Under the pieces are notes generated by a model. The model made no database searches. It was not told where the DNA came from and was given only the letters and a program-made list of their open reading frames with translations. Below are positions 53,618-64,000 of a stretch of DNA of 64,000 nucleotides, piece by piece. Origin of the DNA: Euonymus europaeus (taxonomy: Eukaryota; Streptophyta; Magnoliopsida; Celastrales; Celastraceae); assembly GCA_963580455.1 (NCBI GenBank), contig OY756972.1, positions 20,785,001-20,849,000 of the forward strand, in the 5' to 3' direction. Position 1 is the first letter of the stretch, and each line of letters starts with the position of its first letter. The position numbers were made by a program, and so were the translations under genes.

Positions 53618-56600
53618 ATGGGGGTTGATCTCGAATCAATAACGGAGGCAACCTCAGGTGCCATTGGATCACTGTTGAGCACCACCATTTTATACCCTCT
53701 CGACACCTGTAAGACCAAGTACCAAGCTGAGGTTCGCGCTCATGGACAACAAAAATACAGGTCACCCATCTCTTCTTATTCTCCGTTTGTGGTTGTTGAT
53801 CCGGGTTTTCATTGCGATCCGGTTATTGGTGATTTGTGTGTGTAACTTGTGCTTTGATTTGATGTTTGTCTTTAATCTTGAGTTCTTTGTAAATTAGTGC
53901 TCTTTGTGATTGTGTTTTAATTTTGTAGATGAAGTAAATAGAATTCAGAAGCAAATTATATATGTTGTGGTTATGTCTCTGTTGTTGTCCTGACCTGAGG
54001 CTCCATGATTGATATTGGCTGACTATGGGTTCTTCATTAAATTGCTGGGAATCTTAAAGTGATTGATTTGCTTATAAAAAAAAAAACTTCAAAAGGATTG
54101 ATTTTTGGGATTTTTTGGGCTGCTCTCGGATGGGTGTGTAAACCAGAGGAGGCTAGTAGGAATCTGTTCAATTTTTTTTGCATGTATATTAATAACCATG
54201 TTCCAAGCTTAAAGCCAAAACTGATCTCTGAGAAAGTTGTTTGGGCTTAGTCCTGTTTTATTATTTGATGAGCTGAATTTCCTCAACCAGTATGTAACCA
54301 GTAAGGCAGTAACCATTCTGTTGAGCTCGTTAATGTGCAGTAATAGTTAGCAAATTGTATACGAAGTTACGAACTTATATAAACTAATATGCCAGTTGGT
54401 ATTTAATAAAAGGAACTTAACTGAGCTGAAGAAACTCGTAATTGGATAAGGAAACTTGCTAATAACTCTAATTTTGGTGCATGTTTTGAAAGTTGGGCAA
54501 ATTTTCATGCTGGTTGCCAGCCGACTGCATCACTCCAACTTTATTCAGGCTTGGAATCCTCAAGGTTACCTGGCAGGGTTAAAAAGATTTCACATTTTTT
54601 TTCATAAAACATAAATGAGTTCTTCTAGTTCTAAGATTAGAATATCCTACTATCCAACCACCTTGCTGAATCATGTAGAAGCTGTTGTGTATGAATATTA
54701 AATGAGTCAAGACTGATAAGACTTTTCTGCTCCCATAAGAGGGAGGAAAAAAAAGAGAAAAAGGAAACGTTGAAAACGAAGACTATTCCATAAACATTAG
54801 GATGTATTTTTGTACGTTGATCTATTCCTCTGTATCATTCTATTTTTCACGTGATTTGAGTTTTTAATTGAATGATTGACATTACATGATAATTGGGGCT
54901 TTGGGATTCTTTTTATGTTTCATTTTAATCTTCAGCCCATGGCTTTCAGAAAATCTATTTGATTACTTCATACGTCTTTTTTATTTTAAGTAATATTTTT
55001 GTTAACTAAATCCACGATGGAGATGGATTATGCTTGCTAACATGTGAATGTGATGATACATTTCCATGAAGTTTGTCAAGAATTGTCACCTTGCTCACTT
55101 CTCTGGATTATTAAGCTGTTTTTCTACATCCTTTACGAGCTGTAAAAGTAATACATTTAATTGAAATCTGTTATGTAGCCATCCAGGCTGACTACTTTAG
55201 ATGATTTGGTTTCTTCATGGTTTTTTATCACTTTGTCGTGCAGTGAACTTACTATTGTAAAAGAACTGGTTATTTTAGTCAAAGGAACTTCACAGATTTG
55301 ACTTTTAGTTTATTTTCTTTGACTTTCCTTTTCCTTGTTCAGGAACCTCTCAGATGTTTTGTGGGAAGCAATTGCAAAGCGTCAGGTTCTTTCGTTATAT
55401 CAGGGCCTTGGGACGAAAAATTTGCAGTCCTTCATTTCACAGTTTATATACTTTTACGGGTACAGTTACTTCAAAAGAACGTATTTGCAGTGGTGTGGTT
55501 CTAAATCAATTGGGACAAAAGCAAACTTGGTAATTGCTGCGGCTGCTGGGGCTTGCACTGCAATAATTACTCAGGTGAGCTATCAATTTGCATCCTCTAG
55601 ATGTCATTTGTTCACAAATGTTCCAACTGGGTTCAAGAAGATATATTTTCACTGCACATGGAAACTGGAATGGATGTGGCTGTGCAAGCTAAAAAGTGTA
55701 TTCATTATCTTTTTGTTTCAAATTTGGCACGTGAGATATTTAGTTTTATGGTTACAAAAATCTGAAGTAAGGGTGCAGTTTAGCATATTAAGGTATGGTT
55801 TTTATTTCTGAGTGTTGTGCATTGTTGAAGTTCTTCATGACCCCACTCCAAGTTACTGCAAAATTGCAGTTTCTTTCCATAATTCTTGCTTTGGCAACAG
55901 AAAGAAATAGAGGAAAAAATTGGCCTATGCTACTGGGATTATAGATATTGAAATGGAGAATCAGAAACCTTTAGCAAAGCATCAAAGCAGAGCTTCTATG
56001 CAATGAGATATCAATGTGGAGAAATTTTCCTTTCAAACATGGATAAATTTAAACTGTGAAATGATAGTTTTCTTATGTCGATTTTCTTCATTCTGTTTTC
56101 TTTTCGCTTAAAGAAATAGTATTCATGTTTAATGTTTTAATTGTGGAGGCTTGATATCATTCTTTGTGTTTTGTCGCTCTGTAGCCTCTGGATACAGCCT
56201 CCTCAAGAATGCAGACAAGTGATTTTGGGAAATCAAAAGGTCTATGGAAAACCCTGACAGAGGGTACTTGGAGTGATGCATTTGATGGCCTTGGGATCTC
56301 TCTTTTGCTGACCTCTAACCCTGCAATTCAGGTACTTGACCCCCTATTGTAGTTTAAACTTTGAAGTTATTGAATGTATTGAGACTTTTGTCTCGGGCAT
56401 GGTACACTTAGAATATTTGATTGGGAGAAGAAACATAGACTGAGGTTGAAATTGTTGTATATACTGCAGTATACTGTATTTGACCAGTTGAAACCAAGGC
56501 TCTTGAAGGCGAAACAAACTGAGGGGGACAAGGCTTCATCGCCAGTGGCTCTTTCTGCCTTCAGCGCATTTATGTTAGGCGCACTTGCGAAGAGCATTGC

Positions 56601-56980
56601 CACCATTTTGACATACCCTGCAATCAGGTACATCATTGCTCTCTTTTTCTGTCTCCATTGGCGGTTGGTATGTTGAGCTAATTTAGACTGAAATCCTCAG
56701 GTGTAAGGTAATGATTCAAGCTGCAGATTCAAATGATGATGACACGAAGAAAGCTCGCCCAAAATCGCATAAAACAGTGCCTGCAGTAATCTATGCTATT
56801 TGGGGAAAAGAGGGTTTGCTGGGCTTTTTTAAGGGTTTGCATGCTCAGATATTGAAGACTGTCCTAAGTTCAGCATTGCTTTTGATGATCAAGGAAAAAA
56901 TCACCGCAACGACATGGGTCCTTATACTTGCAATCAGAAAGTATTTGTTGCTCGCCAAGGGTAGAGTAAAAAGTTCTTGA
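53618..56980 (+). CDS. PNC1: Peroxisomal adenine nucleotide carrier (PNC)
   Basis: Mitochondrial-carrier-family protein that imports ATP into peroxisomes in exchange for ADP/AMP, needed for fatty acid activation during seedling oil use. Exons 53618-53760, 55343-55574, 56185-56331, 56470-56627 and 56701-56980 give 319 aa. Three carrier repeats each show the signature: YPLDTCKTK in repeat 1, PLDTASSR in repeat 2 and YPAIRCKV in repeat 3 (Asp/Glu of the signature replaced by Ile-Arg, as is common in repeat 3 of this family). The start [18 protein letters not shown] and the stretch [20 protein letters not shown] match plant PNC proteins as I know them. PNC1 versus PNC2 cannot be decided. The first intron is about 1.6 kb and holds no gene. 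Confidence 0.9.
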
Positions 56981-58353
56981 AAAATAGGCATTCAGAAGCT
57001 ATATCACATGTATATATTGTGGCTTAATTTTTTTCCAACAAAACATATGTACTTTCTAGATTCAATTTTCTAGAATGGAATAAAAGTTCAAGAAGCTAGA
57101 GAGGATACATCATCTAGGGGAGCGCAATGCTGGGAACAATTTTTGGATTTGAGAGAATAACCTAATGCAGGAAGTTTTTCTCTGCAAAGACAATGTTCAA
57201 ATTATCTTGTAACATTTTTAGGCATGTTGTTCTGAAATTTGATAGACATTTTCCTTTCCTTATGCGACATGAACCGCAAGTTCCTCTCATGCCTTTCTCG
57301 ATTGCTTTGTTCTGTAAAATGAATAGCGTATCTGGAAACCTTCATCACACAGGCTTACAGCTCGTTGCTATGTTTTGTTTTATGATGAATTAACTTTCTT
57401 CAAGTATTTATATGTTGAAAGCTTGGTAAGCCTCCACATGAGTAGACTGCTGTGATTTCTGGTCAAGTTATTTCACCATTTCCTGTTATCTTTAACTGTT
57501 GCTTGCAATTCCAATCCTAAAACTTGGTCAAGTGATTTGTCCTGGTAGCTGAAGAATATACAGATTGGTGGTAGTCAGTAACATGTATCAATTGCATTCA
57601 TGGAACTATGGAAGTAATAGGGAGATTGAGAGAAGTACTGATATTCTATCCAATGTAGTATTGGGATAATAAACTTTGTTAACGAATTTCATATTATTTA
57701 ACAGGAGGGATTGACCGAGCTGGTTATTGGCATTTCATGTAAACTCTTGAGTCATAAGTTCGAAATCTCTTGCCAATACTTTGAGGTCACACCCCCTTGA
57801 TAAAATGTCTCCGGGAGTTTATTATGCCACAATGGGTCCAAAAGTGATGGTAGGGAGAATATCCCACCTCGGTAAATCATGGACTCTAAATTTAATTTAT
57901 AAAAGTATAAAATCCTAAAACCATCAAGCCGATTTTTTAGGGATGAATTAAACTCTTTCTTTTATTGTTGGACTTGCTTAAGCTCGGCTCAAAAACCCCC
58001 TTGGGCTTAGTGAGATTCCCACAATATAAAAAAAAAGATTTCACATTATTTGGCAAGCATTTAGATTATAATAGATTTGTAGTTTCCAAAATTTTAGAAC
58101 TTGTGAATTGTGAAGGAAAAAAAATATTTATTAAAAAGTATTCCGGAATTAAAAAAAAAAAGTTCTTATGGGTCGTTTGGGCCCATTCTTGTGGGCCGTG
58201 GTGACAGCCCATCTGATTTTCACTCCATAATTAAAAATAAGAACAAGAGAATAAAAATAAACGGAAATATAAATTAATAAACCCAACGCGGGTACAGGGA
58301 GATCGTCCGAGCTCTGTGTGTGAGAGACAGAGAGGGAAAGGGAAGTAAACAAG
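56981..58353. other. Intergenic region between PNC and Yip1 genes
   Basis: No gene recognised. The stretch about 57704-57850 (GAGGGATTGACCGAGCTGG, CATAAGTTCGAAATCTC) looks tRNA-derived and may be a SINE relic. The last 150 bp are the GA-rich leader of the Yip1 gene. Confidence 0.5.
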
Positions 58354-61351
58354 ATGATGTCCGGGAAGTACACCAGCATCGAGAACCAGAACGTCTCATC
58401 GGTGCCAGTGAGTACTCGATCCACAATTATGCATTACATCTGCTCACGTCCGTATGTATATCATTCAGATCTAGTTTGTATAACTTTGTTTGATCTTTTA
58501 GGCTGTTCCAGATCCAGGGCATGTCACCGTTAAATTTACAGGTACCTATCTGTTATTGCTTATGTGAATTTTAAATTTCAGTATCGAAAGTTTTCTTTAA
58601 GCTCCTAAGATTTTGTTATTTGGATGCCAATCAAATGTGAGAGAAAAAGGAGATTTTGAATCTTATGCGTGCGTTATATAGGAAGATGAACTGAGCCTCT
58701 GTTGAAGGTTGAAACTGTAGCTGTAGTGCCTAGAGGCATCACTTAATTGAGCATAAAATGCGTGCGTTTTGCTGGAATTCATTGCTTTCTGAGAAAATGA
58801 AGATATATGAGGTTTAGAATTGTTATTGTTCATAAAACAATGTGCACTTTTGATGCTAATGTTTGTTTGCATTGAGCCATTGACTGCTTGATATATTTTT
58901 TCAGACTCAAATCTTCAGACCTTTCCTCCATCTGGAGTGCAAGGAAAGATCTCTGGTGGTTCTATTCCTCCTCGTGATGCTGATGGTATTTCTTGCATTT
59001 TAATTTTGATTTATGTTTAAATTCTACTAGATGTTATTAGTTCCTTGTGCTGTTACAATGTAAATGGAGCGAATATGGAAGAATGTGTGTTTCATGCACT
59101 TACATTATTTGTGGCAAAGATGATTAACAATAGTTGCCAATGAGCTGTACCTGTTTCCATGCAGATAATTTTTCAAAGCCACCTTCTGGTTCTGATGAGC
59201 CTCAGTCAAGTGGTTGGTTCCGAGCATTGACGGTGGCTGCGTACAAGCCATACTTTGATGTAGATACGTCTGATGTTTTAGGGAGGATTAAAGATTCACT
59301 ATTTCCATTTGGGGGAAGCTTTACTGAAAAAATATCTGACAAACCAGACTTGTAAGTCCTCTTTTGCGCGAGATTACGCTAGAAGTTGTCGGATGCTTTA
59401 TTAATTTTTTGGAAATTGTGTACTCTATTTTAGATATTATTGGAAAGGTTTATCTTCTAATTTATGTAACTAAAACTTAGATTTGGGGGAGCGTGAGGTG
59501 GGGTGGGGTGTAGAAAGAGGAGGAGAAGACAGAAAGGAGAAAAACATGTTGTCACTTATTATTTAGATGTGGGTTTCAGAAAACTTCAACATGAAGTAGA
59601 AGTGTTATCAATGTGGGGACAAACTTGTGATTTTTCCATTCAATATTCTAATCAATAACAATCACCATGATTTTGTTGCATCTTGGCAACTTTTTTTGGT
59701 TGATGGCCTTTGTGGCATATTGTAAAATTACATCGTCTAATAATCATGCGCTGTTCTAAACTACTAATCATGTTCGCTTGAATACTTTAGTTTGGCAATT
59801 CCGAATGTTTGAGCAAGGTGGAGTTTGGCATTGCTTATTTTTCCTTGTTTCTTTTTGTTATTGTATGCACACCTTTTTTTATTTAAATATAAATAGAAAC
59901 AGACAAAATAGACAAATGCTTGACTCAACTTTGGTTAGGAGTTAATTTATTGGAGATACGTGGGAAGTGAGGCAACATGTCATGGTTGTGTTTCTTGGAG
60001 ATGAGCCCTTTAGTGTAAGCCCTTTAGTGTAATAATTTTGCCAAAATTTACTTCTCACTGTGACGAACTGTAACATATAATATTCTACTGATTTGTTTAT
60101 CCCTATCTGTGTATCTCTGTGTTTTCATTTCATGTAAATACAAAGTCATCTTATCTTAAAATATTGTATAGGTACGGACCATTCTGGATATGCACAACCC
60201 TAATATTTGTGGCAGCCTCAATCGGTACTTTCGTGACGTACATTGCTCATAAGCTGAAGAATAAAGAATGGGAATATGACATAAATCTGGTGACTTGGTC
60301 TGCTGGTCTGTTCTATGGATATGTCACTGTTATTCCTCTTGGGTTGTATGTGGTACTAAAGTACTTCTCAGCGCCATCCGGTCTTGTGCAGCTTTTTTGT
60401 CTCTATGGCTATTCCTTATTCATATTCATTCCAGCACTGGTGAGTTCGTAGTTATCAAATAGTTGACTGCTATGAATTATTTTCGGGACATAAGTTGATG
60501 ACTATAGTGAATTGGTGGGACTGAATGCAACCTAGGTAATAGACACATCATTAAAACGAAAATGGCACTGCACTTTTGTTTTTCCATCCATTGAAAGATT
60601 CCAAACGCCTAACATAGAATTATGTCAACTCAACTATATAGTTTATCGGTACTCTATCCGACATAAATACATTGACTACACAACCTTGTTCATGAAAAAA
60701 CAAATGGGTTCATACTTCATACTCCAGATTTGAGCATTAAATATGTAGGATGACTTTCTGCGATTATGTGATTTACAATTCTATAGGAAATTTTAAATTC
60801 AAGTTTTGAACTACCCCTTAACTCAAATGTCCAGGTCCCAGAGTTTATTTAGATTGACAGAAGCTCAAAAAGAAATATGAGAGGAGAAAAAGGGAAGTTT
60901 ATGTATCAAATTTGTTTTCCTCCTATTTGCTCGTAATTCACTTTATAAATATAACATTGGATTTAACTTCGCTTTAGTGGTCCACTTTTTTGTCTGCATA
61001 TATGCCACTCATGCAGTCCTTCCTGATCGGTGCAACTGATGCATGACTTCCCATATGTTCTTCTAATTACTTTCTTCCCTGATACATATTCATAACTTAT
61101 GATTAACTGAATGACTGAAATGTTCTCCTTTGATATGGCTGCAGTGTTTATCCGTTGTGCCTTTCGAGATTTTCAGATGGGTTATTGCCGGAGTTGCTGG
61201 GCTCATGTCAGCAACATTTGTGGCACTTAATCTCCGAGCACATATCAAGTCAGCAGGTGAAAGATGGTTCTTGATTGTAGCTAGTATCTTTCTATTGCAA
61301 CTGGCTTTGGCTATCGCGTTGAAGTTGTATTTGTTCACTGTTTCAGTATAG
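58354..61351 (+). CDS. Yip1-domain membrane protein (YIPF1/YIPF2-like)
   Basis: Golgi/ER membrane protein of the Yip1 family, which interacts with Rab GTPases in vesicle traffic. Exons 58354-58407, 58502-58541, 58905-58985, 59165-59351, 60172-60439 and 61145-61351 give 278 aa. The cytosolic N-terminal half (1-120) is polar and carries ALTVAAYKPYFDVDTSDVLG and RIKDSLFPFGGSF, typical of plant YIPF1 homologues. The C-terminal half has about five membrane segments, for example WICTTLIFVAASIGTFVTYI, GLFYGYVTVIPLGLYVVL, CLYGYSLFIFIPAL, VIAGVAGLMSATFVALNL and IVASIFLLQLALAIALKLYL. Start is the first of two adjacent ATGs; the second would shorten it by one residue. Confidence 0.9.
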
Positions 61352-61599
61352 ATGAACTTTCCTTATTTGAGATGTGAACTGGCAGTAGATCTTGAAGAGG
61401 TCTTTTTTGTCGTTTTGAAAATCTATAGAAATATAAACCCTATTGTATTCATTCATTTGCGTAGCAATACAAGTTCAAAAGACCACTCTCTTTGTGTTCA
61501 AGTCATGCTGACATTTCAATGATATTCTAGTGTACGAAAGTTGTAAATTGTCGTCTTCATAGAGCACACGCAGTAAAGCATTTACAACATAGGGTTGAA

Positions 61600-61780
61600 T
61601 CTAGTACCAACGGGCGAGCACAGTTGATTATCGGCTTCGGCCAGGCGTAATAGGTTCGATCCCAACTGGTGTCAATTTCAGTTGCTGTCTATCCCAGCTG
61701 GTTTCATGTTGGGCCTCGGTCCAACTTATCTGTTAGTGGATTGTGCACGTGGACTGTCTGGTCCGATATTAGGCCCAATT
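61600..61780 (+). repeat. tRNA-derived SINE-like sequence
   Basis: GGGCGAGCACAGTTGATTAT (A-box-like) lies about 30 bp before AATAGGTTCGATCCC, an almost perfect RNA polymerase III B box. Downstream sequence with GTTGGGCCTCGGTCCAACTT can form a hairpin. It does not fold as a full tRNA in my reading, so a SINE is more likely. Confidence 0.55.
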
Positions 61781-62931
61781 TATACGTTCAAAATGGACCA
61801 GCCCGGTGGTGTCATCATTGATTATTATTTATTTTTTTGACATCTAGTGTGTGCAATTTGAGAAATCATTACTGATCAACCGACCACTGAGTGGTATTGC
61901 TTGAGCTAGTTTGACACATTGCAAGTCAAAACATGTGTGCCTAATGCGATGATTATCATGTTGGGGGCAGACTAGGCTTCTAAGCATAACTGCGTAATCA
62001 TGCTTGAAGATATTGTCAACTTAAGCAACTTCGTGGTCTACATTTTTAGGTATGGAATGGACAGAAGTTTTTTTTTTTTTTACTCTCTAATCAACTGTGT
62101 TACGCAAAGGTGATGATCTTCCCTTATAATTATTAAGTGAGAGAGAGAGAGCTACCCATATTAAGAATTTAAAGATTACAAATTAGACATAGAGTATTGC
62201 AAGAGCTGCCATAAGCAAGTCCATAGAAAGAAACAAACTGTGAAATACATTGCAATGGCACCTAACCCAACAAAAGAAATGCTAAAGATGCCTTTTTGGC
62301 CGGCAAAAATATTGACGTTTATACTACAGAAGGCAAGGGTCCAGTTTCTGAAATAAAAAATAACATAATTAAATGGCTAGAAGTACAACTAGACCCTAGA
62401 AAACTGTATTATCATGGACATTTAGCATTTATACTTATGCTTGAAGAAGAAACTGAAGAACATGAATACATACACACCAAGGAAAAGTCAAAGCTGAGAT
62501 CCTGAATTTGAGGTCTTTTGTAGACATTTTAATCATCTATTGGAAATCGATATCCCAATTTCCTCACCATTAAGGTCTTTTTAAAATGCCCCTCAAGTTT
62601 CATGGCATGAAACTTAAGTTTTTTATATATATTAATATGTGTGTGTGTTATATATCTATCTATATATATATATAAACATATATTACTGTTTAATATTGTC
62701 TGACTTCTGTAGATGAGAAAGAAACAAGGGTTCATCACATGGAATGGTGTGGGACACAACAATACCCTCATAACTGGACATTTATCATTTATGAGCCTTG
62801 CCTCCCTTGTTGTCAATACTAGGATTTTGACCACAGCTCTTGAATTTCACACACAAATCCCCACTTAAGACGGTCTTGACTATGCCCTTCTCTGCTATTC
62901 CCTCTATATTCCACCACACCTACACAACAAG

Positions 62932-62982
<51 letters not shown>

Positions 62983-63033
62983 ACGTTTTCAATCTTCTAG
63001 TGTACTCTAAGTTCCTAAGAAAAGAAAAAACTG
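61781..63033. other. Intergenic region and promoter of CLE gene
   Basis: A 69-codon open stretch at 62296-62505 (KWLEVQLDPRKLYYHGHLAF) has no recognised domain. Simple repeats: TG/TA run at about 62635-62680 and a CT dinucleotide run of about 47 bp at 62935-62981, roughly 55-100 bp upstream of the CLE start codon. Confidence 0.6.
62935..62981 (+). repeat. (CT)n microsatellite in CLE leader or promoter
   Basis: Uninterrupted CT dinucleotides just upstream of the CLE start. CT/GA runs in plant leaders often bind GAGA-type factors (BBR/BPC); that role is inferred here. Confidence 0.9.
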
Positions 63034-63252
63034 ATGGCTATGTCTAGAGGACAAGTTGGGTGTCTCTTGTTAGTACTTTTGAGCATTTCAGTTTTAAGGC
63101 ATGGAGTATTGGGAGCTAGATATCTGATAGAGAAGGTTGAAGACAAGGAGAAGCCTTCGAAGGAGAGTTCTAACGACAATGAAGGAGATGGATTTTTTGC
63201 AACAATCAATAGAGAAGTACCTTCTGGTTCTGATCCTTTGCACAACAAGTAG
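63034..63252 (+). CDS. CLE-family signalling peptide precursor
   Basis: One-exon gene, 72 aa. Residues about 8-28 form a signal peptide (VGCLLLVLLSISVLRHGVLG), followed by a variable charged spacer (EKVEDKEKPSKESSNDNEGD). The C-terminal CLE motif is REVPSGSDPLHN at residues 60-71, followed by a single Lys. CLE peptides are cut out, secreted and sensed by CLAVATA-type receptor kinases to control meristem and vascular cell fate. The motif is close to the CLV3 type (R-V-P-S-G-P-D-P-L-H) but has Ser at position 7, where Pro (hydroxylated, often arabinosylated) is usual. The family member cannot be named. A second in-frame ATG two codons downstream is an alternative start. Confidence 0.85.
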   Translation: MAMSRGQVGCLLLVLLSISVLRHGVLGARYLIEKVEDKEKPSKESSNDNEGDGFFATINREVPSGSDPLHNK

Positions 63253-64000
63253 GCCTTACAAGAAACTTTCACTCTAAAGTCCTGAATTCTGAAATATACC
63301 ATAACGAAGAAAGTTTTTGAAGGAGATCAATAGATATATAGAAATCTGTTAATCATACTGGTGCTTCTACAAGATATAGGTTAGGTTTTCTGCAGTGTCA
63401 ATTTAAAGAGAGCTCTTATTTTGCTTTTTGTGTTTGTTGAATTCTGAAAGATATTTATTTGTTAAGAAGTTAAAGATTCAATAAGTAGAACTTCTTTTGT
63501 ATGGTGGAATTGTAATACTGAAAAAATACTGCAAAAAGCCATAGATTACAGTTTGATCATTATAGTTATTCCTCTTCTGTTTCTTTATAGATCAATTTTT
63601 TATTATTATAGAATTAATCATGACCACTCTCCATTTTCGATGTCAAGAGCCAGCTCTGAGTTTCTTAAGGGGATTTTCCACTGACCCTTTAAAGTACAAC
63701 TTTTACCAGTCCAATTATAAATAGAGAATGACTTTTTTTGTTGAGTTAAATGTAATTGAAATAATAATGTATTTGTTAAGTATTTCTAAAGCTTCCTTTC
63801 TCTAAAAATGCTTGATAAGTAGACCCTTAAATACCTCAAGCTTTATGTTCAGGTGAGAGTCAATCGTATGGTTTAAATGTTTGTGCACAACTTCCTTCAA
63901 TTTTAGATATAAAATCGTACAGGTCACAAAATAAGATGATATCTCAAAGAATAGTTATTTGTCAACAAACAAAATAGGAATCATGTATGCCTAAACATAT
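63253..64000. other. 3' flank of CLE gene, no further gene seen
   Basis: AT-rich intergenic sequence to the right edge of the window. No open stretch or motif of interest was recognised. Confidence 0.6.

Noticed and set aside
62296..62505. 69-codon frame upstream of the CLE gene with protein-like composition
   Set aside because: No recognisable domain, no clear promoter or splice partners; could be a relic but cannot be supported as a gene.

Overview
This is nuclear DNA of a flowering plant, most likely a eudicot. It has split genes with GT-AG introns, AT-rich non-coding sequence, plant-type gene families (a CLE peptide, a peroxisomal adenine nucleotide carrier, PRP40 and plant MIRO), a FAR1-like Mutator element, tRNA-derived SINE-like sequences and a LINE remnant. 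The species was not identified. Exon models were built by hand from splice sites and reading-frame phase; all complete models close in frame.

Layout. 1-7870 (+): 3' part of a PRP40-type splicing factor gene, entering from the left edge. 7900-13630: FHA last-exon debris, a 63-bp minisatellite, a decayed LINE (RNase H end) and an intact gene for an unrecognised 261-aa membrane protein (-). 14378-18330 and 19963-23695: two direct copies of a block (B) that each carry a nearly identical intact FHA-domain gene (-). Between them is a spacer with an old inverted PRP40 fragment and a possible scrap of Mg-protoporphyrin cyclase. 23705-33640: second direct copy (A2) of the PRP40-LINE-membrane-protein block, with PRP40 truncated at its 5' end and the membrane-protein gene dead. 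The order is therefore A1-B1-spacer-B2-A2, all in direct orientation.

34877-42011 (-): complete 14-exon MIRO (mitochondrial Rho GTPase) gene. 42890-52832: a complete Mutator-like element of about 9.9 kb with terminal inverted repeats and a 10-bp target duplication (one mismatch). It carries a Ulp1-protease gene (+) and a FAR1-type transposase gene (-), which converge. 53618-56980 (+): peroxisomal adenine nucleotide carrier (PNC). 58354-61351 (+): Yip1-domain membrane protein. 63034-63252 (+): a one-exon CLE signalling peptide.

The host genes are unrelated housekeeping or signalling genes and form no pathway. The main interest is (1) the A-B-B-A duplication with patchwork sequence identity, (2) the complete Ulp1-bearing Mutator element with an apparent nonsense codon near the transposase end, and (3) a CLE peptide with Ser at the position that is normally hydroxyproline 7. 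I saw no CRISPR array, operon or prokaryotic defence system and none is expected here.
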